Shown: in pieces, positions 1-12,846 of the stretch
Layout of the letters: every line of letters begins with the position of its first letter
Numbering within the stretch: the stretch's first letter is position 1
Origin: Archegozetes longisetosus
Lineage: Eukaryota; Arthropoda; Arachnida; Sarcoptiformes; Trhypochthoniidae
Length of the DNA stretch: 64,000 nt
Reading direction: 5' to 3'
NCBI GenBank assembly: GCA_018873245.2
Contig: JAEMBT020000005.1
Span: 7,922,001-7,986,000 of the forward strand
The notes under the pieces: model-generated
What the model was told of the DNA's origin: nothing
The model's input: only the letters and a program-made list of their open reading frames with translations
Database searches by the model: none
Position numbers and translations under genes: made by a program

Positions 1-1421
1 TATAGAAATTGTACAATACGTTGTTGATGACGATTCAATGAAAAACTACATAAATCTCGCGAACCACTAATAATTTATGATATTATTAGGAATAAAATTG
101 ATAATCACTCAAAAGTAGATTAGCTACAACTAATATTTAAGAATCACATTGAGAGCCAAACAAGTAAATGATTAAATTGGCTTTGTTAGAGTTAAGTTTT
201 CATACGTAAACAAGTGTTGAAGTACGAATAGGTTTGCAATTTAGTAGCATTTTAGTTTGAAACAGACGCAATATTTTCCTCATTCAATCAAACGAACAAA
301 ACAGTGTTTTTTAAGTAACATTGTCAACACTAAACACCGTTCAGTTGATTCATGGACAAAAATAAGAAGATCAACATTTACTTAGTTGATTAATTTGCTT
401 AAGAACGTTTGATTATCTCAATTAAATGATTGAATTAACTTACCACTAAAGAAATGCTAGAAATACTATGCATCAACCCTTACAGAAATTAGTTCCAAAC
501 GCGAGTCACGCTAAGTCAAGGATAGATCAAGGTTAACGTGTATCGCAACTCAAATTTTGCTAACTTCCACTAACTACAATTTGATTCTAATTTTTCTTAT
601 ACTGCTTACGGCTCAATGAGTTGGTTCTACTTGCAACGTTGGTTGCTAACTATGAAATGTTGCAGTCCTCTTACGAAATACGCTGCAATACTTTCGTAAC
701 TAATAGTTTAAGTGTTCATAATAGAGACAAGCAGTATTTAGATAAGACAACTAATCGAGAATTATACGCTCTAAGGAATCATTCTGTGCTACCTCCATCC
801 TTACAATTTGCTCTTTTAACTTAATTCATTCTCAATTGTGTCTTATCTATTCTTTCAGTTATTTCTTATTTAAATAGATTTAGATATTGGTAAACAATAG
901 CTTATCAAATATTAACTGATTGTTTGCGCTTAATCTAAATATTACATAAAGCTTATATCTTACTTCAGTTTGTCCTCCTCTCACACGAATAATCGATGTT
1001 TACTCAATATTTAGTATTATATGATTGAACCATTCAGTTCATTATTAGATTGATTTGAATACGCATTTCAAATATTTAAAGTGATCTCTTCTTTTGTGTT
1101 TACAAGTGATGCGCTATTTATGCCATTAAAGAGTTGCGACACATTTATGCATTTTTTTACTTGAAACGTGCGCACATCTCACCAAAAATGTTTATAACTT
1201 CTAACAGCAATAACGACAACACATTTTATAAAACTTTTAAGCGTTTTTATTATTAGACCTCACTCGGAGTCGGTATAAAACTTGATTAATAAACAAGTAA
1301 TAAATAAATAAATAAGTTATAAATAAATAAAGTATTGATCCCATTGTTCCACATATGACATAATGATTTATAGCCCTATAATTTGAGATAACTGATCGAA
1401 AAATTGAAAATAAAAAATAAT
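1..1421. other. Intergenic AT-rich DNA, no gene seen
   Basis: Both strands contain only short ORFs without recognisable motifs or plausible splice-linked extensions. The stretch precedes the 3' end of the minus-strand M28 peptidase gene. Nothing repetitive or structured stands out apart from simple TAAATAAA runs near 1300-1330. Confidence 0.6.
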
Positions 1422-3813
1422 TTAACTTCTTTTAAGCGAACACTTTCCTTCGCCTAAATCGAGAAGTGTTGCTAGCAAACTATCAACTGTATTCTTCATA
1501 AACTCCAGATTGTCTCGAGTTAGCCATCGAGTGTCATCACTAATTCTATGATAGTGAAAGACCATATCTCTACGCCAGGGACCTATCAATAAGAAAAAGC
1601 TTGCAAACATTTTCAGACTAATGTTTAGTAAACTCTAACCTAAATCACTCAGGAGAATAGCATTGAAGGACTTGTCTCTATCGATGGGATACCAAAAGCT
1701 AGCATGATCACTTCGGGCAAATGTCCCGTATTTCGAGTATCGAGTCCAATTTCGCGCCACTTCGTGACTCCAAGTTGGCAGTGGTGGATCCATCAGTCGT
1801 AGAGGGTATTTACTGTTTTTCCAGTTCTTTTCCAAAAAGAAATACAAGTCTTGATCAATGTTTCTTCGCGACCAAGCAGTCAAAAAGTTTCCTTTTGCAC
1901 CACTTTCTTTGACTTCTTCGACAAACATAGGAAGTGTTGGCTGTAATAATAATTTTTCATAATTTAGCGCATATTTAACCTAATAAGAATTTATTAAGAC
2001 AACTATGATGATAAGATAAATTTACCCAAAAATCCCTAAGAGATTGACTGCCATTAGTATTGTTATAGCTTAATAGCATGTCCATAATGTAAGCGCCGCG
2101 AAATTTAGCTTTATTTTTGTTAATCTCGGTTGGAATCAGATATTGCTGAACGAAATATTTGCTTCCTTTTAAATACTTGGGTCATAACAATAGTAATCAA
2201 TTTTAATTAATATTCAAATAACATGAAAGCATTTATAATCAATGTCTAAAATGCTTACTTCCTCTTCTAAGTCAAAGAGCGTGAATATTATTGTTTTATT
2301 TAGTCTACATCTATGAGTTGTGAGCAACCTTGCGATCTCGAGTACAGCAGCTGATCCAGAACCATTATCATCAACTCCTGGTGACTTTTTCACAGTGTCA
2401 TAGTGCGCACCAACTAATAAGATTTCGTCGTCTGGAGTGCCGCGATGTTGACCCGGAAGTACAGCGATTATATTACAGGCCGTCTGTCGCCTGTTTGCTC
2501 CCGGATATAATGGCTGTTATAAAAAATTTATTTAATTTTATTGTTGCTTCATATTTTTATTATTTTTCCATCGTATTGATTTTAAATTAATCCATTTGAT
2601 TGACTCAAGCTTTGAATCAAAGTTTCATTCAAATTGAGAAGAGTTCAAAAAACCCATTCTTAATGTTAGATAAGATAACATTATCAACTTTTTCTATAAT
2701 TACAAATTGTAGTTTCCGTATACTTGATTTGCATAAATTTGATTAGAGTTGCGCAAAAATACAAGTCTTTTTTGAGAACTTTTACCCGAAAATTTTGATT
2801 TAATTTTTATTCAAGCTAAGAGCTTTCGAGTTGACAGAGTATTTGCTTACGATTTTGATATATCTCATTACTTTACGTATCCCTCAATTTATTCAAGCTT
2901 TAGTGCTAAATAGCTTCCTTTATTTTTTAACGATCACATCGTTTAAAATGAGTTTCCAAGATTTCAATAATAAATTGAAATTTATCTAAAAGCTCTTTTA
3001 TGATTGATTTGAGTCTAATTCTTTTGAGTTTGGTCAAAGTGTTATTCTTATAGAAACGATACGTGAAGCAGTTTTAATGTTGTAATATTTTATGAATTTT
3101 CATCAATCTTTGTGATTAAAGTTTCGTTCAAGAACATACATCTACAGAAAATATTAAAAAAATTGCCAGAGCTCTATAGGATAGCTTTTATATGTGAAAT
3201 TCAAATAATAGTTTCCTTGAGAAATGTTTTCTATATTTTTAATCGTATAGAAAGCTTTGGCAATTGACTATCAATAGCCAGACAGTACAAGCGGTCAAAA
3301 TCTATATACTGGTTGATTGAGTAAAGTATAACTCACAAGTTTTATAGGGCTATCTTCAGCTTTAAAGATGTGAAACGCAGTCTTAAGTCCATAAGAGAGA
3401 AATTTTTCTTTCAGTGCTTCTCTCAGGTCTCGCATATATTGCTTGTCATCGTTCCAATTCCTAGAATTGGTGAAAAATTGAAGAATTGTGTCATTCAACC
3501 TCAATATCGAAGTTGCAGGCGTTCCGTTGTTTTCGACTAGAATTGGAGAAGATGTGACCACAACTCCATCAATGGTCTCGTTGAAGTCGCCGTAATGGAC
3601 GTAATCGAACTTATCTAAATCGCTGTATTGATGCAATACTTTGGTCGGTTCTTGAAATATAACGGGTTCTGCACTGAAAAGTTGAGAACTTTCGCTCCTT
3701 TCGAACCACCATTGAGTGAAGTTCCAGTTATGCTCAACTTTATCATCGCTTAAACACGACCGAAAAGTTAACGTAAAGCTTAACGACAAAAGTATGAAAT
3801 AGAGTCGTAACAT
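1422..3813 (-). CDS. Secreted M28-family zinc peptidase / glutaminyl-cyclase-like protein, 5 exons
   Basis: Five minus-strand exons join with matching phases: 3813-3337, 2513-2259, 2175-2026, 1940-1640 and 1582-1422, all with GT-AG introns. They sum to 1344 nt, about 447 aa. The N-terminus MLRLYFILLSLSFTLTFRSC is a signal peptide. Exon 2 carries the M28 metal-site signatures GAHYDTV and PGVDDNGSGSA and ends with DLEEE, which supplies the catalytic glutamate and a further ligand. Exon 4 carries RSDHASFW, the conserved late histidine motif. M28 enzymes are di-zinc aminopeptidases/carboxypeptidases, and glutaminyl-peptide cyclotransferases share the fold. The choice between peptidase and cyclase is not certain. 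Extracellular or secretory-lumen location is inferred from the signal peptide. The first intron (2514-3336) is by far the longest. Confidence 0.85.
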
Positions 3814-4835
3814 TGTTGTTGGCTACTTAAAACATAGTCTCTAAATAAAGTTGAAAGCAATGACATTGGCGGTTTTTAAAGCTAATTCTCATTATTGTGC
3901 ACTTCACGCAACAGTTCACACTCAACAAAGTGTACAAAACAATTTAAGATAAATATAGTCTAACTGTTCGTTAGACTCTTCGGAAGTAATTCCTCTCTAA
4001 TTAATTTTAATTTCGAAGATATTTATCGTCTAGTTTCTCAGGTTACATTTAATTACCTTTCATTCTTCTCATACATTGAGTCAACTTTTAAACAAATAAG
4101 AATAAGATAAATATTTTTTATGAACTAAACTGTACCTCCTGTTCAATTGAAGTCAACTTACCGTTAAAAGTAAACACTCGAGCTTATAGCTCATGTCTTG
4201 TTGATCAAGATGACCTATCATTAAGTAGTGAACATGTTCAACTTGGACTTAAACTTGACATAATGGCTGTGGAAGATTTGGTCGTAAGAATAAAGATAAA
4301 AAACGATAAGATCTAGGATTGAAAGAAGTTTCGACTATAAAATTGTTAATTAAAAAATGCAATTAATTGGTCTGCTTATAAAAGTGTGAAGTTGTTCAAG
4401 TTTAAACTTGACAAAAGTGAACTAAAAATAGTATTTCATTAGTTATGCCGTTTTGAATAAGAAGCATTGATGTGTTTCAAGAAAGCATTGAAGCCTTCTA
4501 ATAAATTACAACATTAAACCAACCATTAATTAAAATCCAGAAAATAAGTATAATTAATAAAATTAATATTCAAATGTTTTTTTATTCAATCATCATAATA
4601 TTGATCATAATTCATAAGCAATTTTCACACAATTTAATGTTGTTTCTAAGGTTTAATAATTAGAGTTACCAGATTTTAATTAATTTTAAATTAACTTAGT
4701 AAAAAATGTATATTTTTACGTGCTTTACAGTGCAATAAATACAGTTTTGCTCATATTCATGAGTTCTTATGTTCTGCCATTTAACTATACAAAAAGATAT
4801 GATAAGACACTCCTTAATATACTAACACAAACAGT
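3814..4835. other. Intergenic region, no gene seen
   Basis: The upstream region of the M28 peptidase gene and the downstream region of the next minus-strand gene. No ORF or RNA gene could be supported; the sequence is AT-rich and non-repetitive. Confidence 0.5.
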
Positions 4836-5204
4836 TCAAATTTGGTAACCATAATATAATTGCGAGCCGTCTTTCACATTGCATTCACACAGCCTTTTAT
4901 GTTTGAAAAGTTTGATTTGATCATCAGAGAGACTGATCCAGTCAGTAATCGGGTTATTGACACCACTTATTTTTCTCATAAGCAAAAGTAATCCTTCCAC
5001 CGATATTGTTTCATCGATTGAAAGTGGAACTCTTAGGTTGTCTTGTGTCAAAACACTTACGTGAATCAATGAAACTTCGTATTTGTATCGTTTCGAAAGA
5101 ATATTATTCAATTCTTCCCTACAGCTGTGGTCTGATGAGGATTTAACTAACAAACCGCAACCTTTTGTACATCTCTCTAAAGTGGAGTTTTTCATTTGGG
5201 ACAT
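4836..5204 (-). CDS. Small protein with Nrdp1-like zinc knuckle and ubiquitin-like C-terminus
   Basis: A single-exon ORF of 122 aa starts at an ATG with an upstream in-frame stop. Residues about 12-30 (CTKGCGLLVKSSSDHSC) have the C-x3-C-x11-H-x2-C spacing seen in the SIAH/TRAF-type zinc finger of Nrdp1-like E3 ligases. Residues about 45-122 look like a ubiquitin-like beta-grasp fold, ending in a run resembling LCECNVKDGSQLYYGY, typical of Ubl domains (short strand, then acidic turn, then hydrophobic strand). No RING is seen here or just upstream. It could be a regulator of ubiquitin signalling, a fragment of a larger E3, or something unrelated. The domain assignments rest on pattern recognition only. 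Confidence 0.5.
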   Translation of the reverse strand: MSQMKNSTLERCTKGCGLLVKSSSDHSCREELNNILSKRYKYEVSLIHVSVLTQDNLRVPLSIDETISVEGLLLLMRKISGVNNPITDWISLSDDQIKLFKHKRLCECNVKDGSQLYYGYQI

Positions 5205-8200
5205 AACTTATTTAATTATGGACTTTCTTCAAATGAGTTAGCAAGTCTTATAACGTATAACACTGAAATGATATGAAATCAAACTGTTGCTATTTAGTTA
5301 TCTCTTTCTTGATTTGATGAAGGTCAACACATGTAAATAACAGCTATCATGCCTCATATTCAATTTTATTATTTTCGTTTGAAGTACAACTCATTATGAG
5401 AAATGCTAGTACAGCGTCTAAAAAGATTAAGTTTGACTAGTTTTACTCTAATCCTTTCTCAACGTTCTTGATTTTTTCAACATTTAACAATTTTATCATT
5501 CAGGTAATGCTTTTAAGTTACTGTTCAATCATTCAGAATACATGAATTAGTCTTAGTCAAGTTTGTAACTGAAAAAAGCCTTATGTTAAACAAATTTATA
5601 GAAAAATTACAAGATAAAAGAACCTTCAGATTTATATTTTAATAGTAAAGTAAAATCATTCGATGAAAAATTAATGTTTGATTGAAAATAAAATCTAATA
5701 TTTGATTCTAAAATAAAAGTTTTGATGCGCTAACTCAATTTGTTCCTACTATACTTTTAATAGCTTTTTGCATGCAATACATAAACATTCATTATTGATA
5801 ACAATTACTACTGAAGCTAAAAATTTTATTTTTTTTTATTTTCAGATTCTTCTAGAATTTATTAAATCTATTAGTTTAAATCAATGTAAAACTTGATGAT
5901 TCATTATTAACTCATGAGACAGTTTAATCTTTTCGATGATTTTCTATAGAGTAGAAAATGGACTCATGTTTTGTTAGAAATTACATATCTGAATATTAAG
6001 TTCGTTAAATTTCATTTCCTGGTCATTAAATAAATGCATTTATTAAAATTTTGCTTCCCAATCACGCCTAAATATTGATTTGCAAGAATTTCACGTTTTG
6101 AAAAGACGGATCATTTAAAAATAATTCATCTAAAAGTACCGACGATTAAACTATACACAATGTAAGAAATGATGAATACCTTTAGAATATCTTGCAATAC
6201 TAGTAGTAACCGATGTTCTCACAGATCTGTCCTTCACCCCAAGGATATAAAGGAACTTTTGGTTGCAATTTGATTGCATGCAAAAAATGGTCTAAGCTTG
6301 GATAAAAAACCATAACCACTTTCTATTCTATCAACTTATTCTAATAACTTTCATATCAATCCAAAAGTTTAGTTAATTAAAAGTGAATTCTATTTTATAG
6401 CTATCTTAAATCCTATACTACAAGACTTGGAAGAATGTCTCAATCAATAGGATTGTAGTGATACACTCGTGCGAGTTGTGGAGAATTTCGATACTACTGA
6501 TTATGAACTGAGAAGAATTTGCGACCGATTGGAATATTGATACTAATTTTATACTAGATTAGTTGGTGAATTTTCCAGTAAACTACTCGCTCATTAAAAT
6601 CAAGTTTTTGCAATATTTTAAATCTATATTAATCGTTGCATCCATTTTTTAATTGATTACTTCAATAGTTAACATTCATTTTGGATTCTATAGAATATGA
6701 CGTTTTATTACTTACTTTTTGTCAACTTTCGACTAAATATTGAGTCAATTTTAGACCTCTTTCTAATCCAATGAATGAGTTTTTTAATTGAATAAAACAT
6801 TCTAATTTAGAAATTGGACACATTTTAAGTAAAGTTGAATTAAGAAATACAAATCAAAAGATAAAGACTAAATAGAGTTCTGAAAAGATTCATCCGATAG
6901 TTTTAATGAAGATTTATATATAATCGTTGTCTTACACGGCAGTTGAAGAAGGATTTCGCTGTGAAAATGTTTGCAAAGATGGCAACGATTAGCATTGAAA
7001 ATGAATTGAATTAATTGGGAACACTATGGTACGAACTGTCGCTTAATTAATATGAAAGTAAAAATTGGCAAAATAAGCTTCGACAAGTTGCTCAAGGCAT
7101 TTGAGCAAGAAGATGTTAGAATCAGTTTTTTGTTAATTTCAAGCATTCGGAAGAACTTTACTATTTGGTATCTGTTAGTATGTTAAACTTTTTTAATTAT
7201 TCGTAAAAATAAAGTTGAATTTGATCTCAAATTGATACCAAACAGCTGAACGTAGTCTTGCACTTCACTCCAAACCTCAAAACTCGAGGATTATTTTATA
7301 TGAATTATTTGAACGCCTTCAAATCAGTTTTGCTTCAGTTAGATGAAATATAATTTTATTTTGAGGACGATGTCAATGTTTGAAAATTATTTAATGTTGA
7401 ATTTCGCAAAAAATAAAGAAAAATAGCAAAAATAAGTCTGGACAATAATTACAGATTTTTATTTGAAGAAAATTTTTCTCAAAATTTCACGCTTTAGTGA
7501 GACTTAAAATTGACCCGCTTGAGCATGAAGTCTACAAAAGTACAGGAAATATTAAGCTTTTGAAGAGTTTTAAAGATTAAAAGTGTTGTATTCAGAAAGA
7601 ACTTATCTGAAATACAATACTTTAATGAAATTCATTTATTTCTATGAAGTCTAAAGTATTATTGAAGTCGATTCAATTCTAAAGAGATAGAAGATATTAC
7701 TCAGCTTAATTTAGGTAAAATGCAAAGTCTACAGTAGGCTCATTTAGATCCAACAAAAATGACTAACACTGAGTTTCGAAAATTATCAAAAAACAAGATT
7801 CATATGAAAAATAATCAAAATAAAAGACAAGTAAATAAATAGTTGAACTGGTGAAGCATCGCTGAAAGCAAACAATCCGAAAACACAGTTTGAGTTGATT
7901 TGCTACGATTACTGTCTAACTATCTAAAAACGAATACATTCTTAGTTTTCGATCACATAGTTATTCCTTTAAACTGAAAAATTACAAAACATCATTGATT
8001 TAGCAATATTGTTCTCAAAGTTTTAATTATAAATTTCATCTGAGAATCATTTCAACCTAAAAAGTGTTTGCCGTATGTTTTACATAAAATTAATTAACGA
8101 AATATTAATCACTAAACTAAACTTGTTATGTGTAAAAATTTCCTAATATCTTATGTAAATGAATGGAAATTTATATTAAAATGTGATCAAAACTAGTTAG

Positions 8201-8831
8201 AAAAGTTGTTGATACTTGATAGCAAATCGATATAATTGGAGTTGATAAAACTCAAAACTGCTCTCATCACTCGTTCATAATCTGACATCAATTTGAAACA
8301 AAGCAAACTAACGCTTCATTAAATATAAATTATTTGTTCATTTATTTGATGCCAACTCCAAACGATCTAAACTTAAATCAAACTATTTTCAACTAATACT
8401 TTGCTCGACAATTCCGACAAATTAGTGTCACTGGTGTTCAATTGAACGACACTGATGTTGCAATTGAATTTGATACAAATTTTATTATTTAGTCAATACG
8501 AATGGGTTACATAATTTAGAGATTTGAAACAACCTTTATATTTGAAAGCTTTTATCATGAGTTCAACTTTATGCATAAATTAAATATTATAATCAGTTAA
8601 ATATATAATAAATCAATTTTTATTACAATAATAAGCTTATTCATTATAATCTATCTAAATATATTGCAACAAATTAATCTTTCCATTGATTGCTTCGTTC
8701 CAAAGATGGTCAACCAAAAACATAATACTGAGAATTGATTATTACTCTGTTGCAACTTATATATTAGATTAAGGAATAGTAAATGCTTATTACTTTTGTT
8801 TAACATATTTACCAATCAAATGGTCAATTAA
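5205..8831. other. 3.6 kb AT-rich intergenic region
   Basis: I see no coding exon, RNA gene or clear transposon end in this stretch on either strand. ORFs are short and stop-rich. Confidence 0.5.
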
Positions 8832-9443
8832 CTAAACAGTTGAGTAAATATTAGGAACACACTTTAGTTTTCCATTCTTAATCTTATTGATTGGAAGTCG
8901 ACCTTCATCTGCCATCACTTTAATGAATAAAACGTATATAATGACGAGTAGAGTTATACTAATTAACACCAAAACAGAAAGAGAAACCCAATACCAGTTT
9001 AAATGATGTTTGGTATGGTTCTGTTCATGAATTTGGGCATATTGGTGTTGACATTTTTCATGTTGGTTGTCTCTATTTGGGACTCGTACCGCACTTATGT
9101 AAATTCTTTTAATAGGCTTACACTGATCCACAGACTCCCCATATTTATGGCATTGCATATCAATTTTTGTCAGAATAGCGTTCAGCTCATTGTAACATTT
9201 CTCGTTGCCAGAAAAGATTCTTGTCATAAATATGAATCCGAACCGACTCATCAGATACTCGCAGCACGAATCTTTACCGCCATTAAGATACGATTTTAAG
9301 TGATGCTCAAGCATTAAGTGATGTAAACCACATTCTGTCACTTGAATTGGTCCAGCCTTTAATGAATGTATTGCACTCAATAGTAATAATATTATAATTT
9401 TTAAATTCATATTTTCACATAATTCATTAGATTGGCTTAACAT
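8832..9443 (-). CDS. Orphan cysteine-rich type I membrane protein
   Basis: An intronless ORF of 203 aa from the first ATG; the more likely start is the second methionine (codon 12), which begins a clear signal peptide, MNLKIIILLLLSAIHSLKAG. The ectodomain of about 125 residues contains about nine cysteines, including a CC pair, and one NHT glycosylation sequon. A single transmembrane helix follows (VSLSVLVLISITLLVIIYVL), then a tail of about 35 basic residues. I do not recognise a family. The ORF antisense to it is a shadow. A receptor or adhesion-type role is possible from the topology only. Confidence 0.55.
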   Translation of the reverse strand: MLSQSNELCENMNLKIIILLLLSAIHSLKAGPIQVTECGLHHLMLEHHLKSYLNGGKDSCCEYLMSRFGFIFMTRIFSGNEKCYNELNAILTKIDMQCHKYGESVDQCKPIKRIYISAVRVPNRDNQHEKCQHQYAQIHEQNHTKHHLNWYWVSLSVLVLISITLLVIIYVLFIKVMADEGRLPINKIKNGKLKCVPNIYSTV

Positions 9444-11287
9444 TTATTTATTAAACATACGACATAACGTGAATTTTACTTTAAGGTTAAATAGCGATTG
9501 TTATATTTATTATCATACATCGAATGTTAAATTGTTCTAGAACTCTTGCTCGTCATTTCCCGGATCGACTGAATCCGGTCAAAATGAATGTTATATCTAG
9601 AAAAAAATGTAATCACTTCTAACAAAACTGCAGCTATTTCTAATGAAAACTATTTAAATCTAGTGTTATATCAGCTCAACTATTGTATAGTTCTACCTAA
9701 CAAATTAGTTTTTACATCGTTTAAGTAAATGATTAATTAACTCTAATTATATTCATAGACAAACTTCCTGTAATTCTATTCATTTTTAGAAATATGTTAT
9801 CAAAAGTAAATGTTGGTTAGAATTAGAGATAGGCATGATAGTCTCGAAATTTGAGATATTATAAAATAACCTGCTTGAAAACCTATCAATTTTATCAACT
9901 GATTCTATTTAAAAGCTATAACCATATTAAAAATGTAGGAATAAAAATACTCCATTAATGAATCTCGACAAATGACATCTTCCTAAAGAGACATCTTCCT
10001 AAAGATTCTCAGTCTCGAGTCTCGACTTTCGAAAATATCAACCTCTAGTTGGAATGATATCAATTTCAATGAAAACTACCTAAGGAAGAGTTCGGCAGTG
10101 TTGTCAAATTGATTTGCAAAACATTTTGATAGCGTTAACATCGCGCGAATATATATTCGAAAAAGTGCTATAAAATGCTAACCACCAGACATCTGAAAGT
10201 AGTCCATTCGGAAGTCAGGTTTTCAGTAGAGAAAAGTCATTTATATTTACAGTCAAGAATCTTTTCAAAGTGGTACCATATAAGCTTAAAGTTATTTTTT
10301 GTATTTATCTAGAATACCTGATATAAACTTAAATGTTTTGATATCATTTTAAGCAATAGAGTAGTAGAAATAACTGTATCTCTTGCACATATTTTGCGCT
10401 TAACGGATGTTTCTGTAAAACGATAGATCTTTGCCAAAGTTGTTATATTTCGTTTAATAATTTCATAAGTTCATGTGATGTGCCATTTTAAAGAAGGATT
10501 TATTATATTAGAGAAAGGTCACATGAAACAATTTAATCTAAGATTTACAAACCACACAAAAAGATTTTCCTAATTTAGCCATAGAAGCCCACTGGAGTAC
10601 AAGTCCTTATAAGTCTTGGGGAAATTTTTTGTAATTTTCTTCTTGTGACAAAGTTTTAGTTCATAATCTCTGCTTTAAGATTATATATCGTACGTCAACA
10701 TAATACATGTATTAAGTCAAATATAGCAAGTTTCGCAATGGTCTATCATTTTATAGAATGCGTTATGCGTGAAATGTACAAACGATAAATGTGTGTATGG
10801 AATGCATTTATTTATATTACTCTATTAAAGTAATATCAAAATATTTATAAGTTTATAATAAATAATTTCAAGATAGACAGAAAAATCAACTTTCAACTTG
10901 TAGGTGTCAAATTTGAAACAATCTTGGCTATACATTGATTGCACGTATTAATATGACTGAAACTGAATTCATAGATAAATATTTGCTAGAATTGCTAGAA
11001 AGTTGATAATAAAAATTTAACAATTGGAATATCATTTTTATTTTGTCAATTTAAAATTATTTTCACTCTAATGGAATCTCTTATATGAGTCTAATCAGTC
11101 GTCCAATGTCCAAAATATCTAGCATTTCGACATCTTTTCAGGTTATCAATTCGTTCAAATGCATATATTATTACAATAAATTTAAATACGTATGGCTTTT
11201 CCCTATTGAAAACCTGGCTTTCAAATGAACACTACCTCCAGATATCTGGCGCGGTCGACATTTGAAGGATAGGATCATCATTGATAT
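9444..11287. other. Intergenic region with a short tandem duplication
   Basis: No gene is supported. A 16-bp unit, GACATCTTCCTAAAGA, occurs twice in direct tandem at about 9973-10005. The remainder is AT-rich with no detectable coding signal. Confidence 0.45.
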
Positions 11288-11849
11288 AGGATTAGGCAGA
11301 TGTTTGTGAACAGTTTATAAATTTAAATAAATCTACTTTTAGAATTAATACATGCGTCATATCTACGTATTTGTGAAATCCACATATTGTGTGAAAAAGG
11401 AAACAAATCCATTTTTAATTGTGATCAATAATACCGAAGCAAAACAGTCCCGAACCTGACAACCGCATACGGCAACTTTGCCAATGCTTAGCAAGTTATA
11501 GAAAAGTAGCCACTCAATTAAGAACGGGTACCAGCTTCGTAAGAAAAGAGGAAATACTCGTGAAAAGATATGATTGCAGTCCATTAGACTTTTTTTGAAT
11601 CGGATATTTAAAATAAAAACTATTTTATAAGAAACCCAAAACTGGAAATCATATTGGAAAGTATATCGAGGTGTTTGGGTCGACAATAATACCTGAAATG
11701 GCTAAACTAGTGTTCAAATCTTGAAAAAGGTGATACCGAGATATCACTAAAGCTAACGGCTCTTACATAAACAAACTAAAAACATTCACAGATGCTAAAT
11801 TAGTTTTAATTTACACAATTAAACTGTTCACAAACATCTGTCTAATCCT
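11288..11849. mobile_element. Short element or relic bounded by about 38-bp inverted repeats
   Basis: The sequence at 11288-11325 (core CAGATGTTTGTGAACAGTTT) recurs in reverse complement at 11809-11849 with few mismatches, spaced by about 480 bp. This resembles a non-autonomous DNA transposon or foldback element. The enclosed ORF on the minus strand (107 aa) has no recognisable domain and is not called. No clear target-site duplication was identified. Confidence 0.4.
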
Positions 11850-12846
11850 GTACGTCTAAGCTCTCAAACACTTTTTTTCAATAGAGTAATTATATTTTAA
11901 TCAAATAAATTTTCGCGCGTACGAAAAAGTTGATAATAAATTATCGAAACTATATAATAGAAAACAATTTTTGTGACTACTATAAGATTTATATTAATAG
12001 TTATCTACAATACACAAAAGTCTAACTTCATTCAATGACTTCATATTGGTTAATTCGATGAAAAGAAAAATTATTTTTTAGTTAAATATATAAACCATCA
12101 TTTATTTATTGCTTATTTTAATTTAAAATTTGATTTTACCAATTTTTTAAGTTTACCCTTTGTAAAGTATGCGCTCTTCTATTGTGAGAAAAGTTTACTT
12201 TCATGTTAAAAAATATCTGACATATCATAATCCCATCATTCATTTTACACTTATCTTTGAGAGTACGTATTCACAAGATATTCATATCATCAAATTTGCG
12301 AATCAGTTTGATAGCACTCCTGAAACCCTCTTTAAGGTTTCTCAGCGAAGTCTGAAGTTAAAATTTAATGCAGCTTGGAAGCTTCAAATCTTTGTAAAAA
12401 TTTTCAAAAGAATAACTTTGATAGATTCTGTTACGCAATCGAATAATTGTATACTCCCGATTTAAAATATTCAGAGCTAAACAAGGTTAAAATTCAGTAG
12501 AAGTTACATTATGAAATTGACAATGAAAATGCAATAATGAGTGGATAAGGTTTATCTAAATTCAAGCGAAATAACAAGACTGATTAAAACGAGAAGGATT
12601 TCAAATGTTTTTCTCTTTCAACAGCAGGCTTATAATCTTTTTATTGAGAGCCAAGTATATCAAATATTAAAGTGTATGATATATATTTTCTATATTTACT
12701 TAAGTTTTTTGTTATCAAAAAGTTATCTATAACAGCTTTTGTTCGTTTAATATGATTCGCCATTTCTTATTGATTTGAATACGTATTGAGTTGTTTTAAA
12801 AATTTTCGCATTTTCTCGATAAATTATAAGTCTTCACCCAATTAAA
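11850..12846. other. Intergenic region before the CD164-like gene
   Basis: Two plus-strand ORFs of 98 and 63 codons occur here, but their composition looks like random AT-rich reading and neither has a motif, so neither is called. The end of the stretch contains the CD164-like promoter; no unambiguous core element was picked out. Confidence 0.4.

Noticed and set aside
9003-9299. 98-codon plus-strand ORF with hydrophobic start
   Set aside because: It is the antisense shadow of the orphan membrane protein on the minus strand, which has a proper signal peptide, TM and cysteine pattern.
11363-11686. 107-codon minus-strand ORF inside the 11.5-kb inverted repeats, considered as a transposase
   Set aside because: No DDE/D residues or DNA-binding motif; likely chance reading.
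12169-12732. Two plus-strand ORFs of 98 and 63 codons
   Set aside because: No motif, no signal peptide or TM pattern, random-like AT-driven composition and no splice-linked partner.
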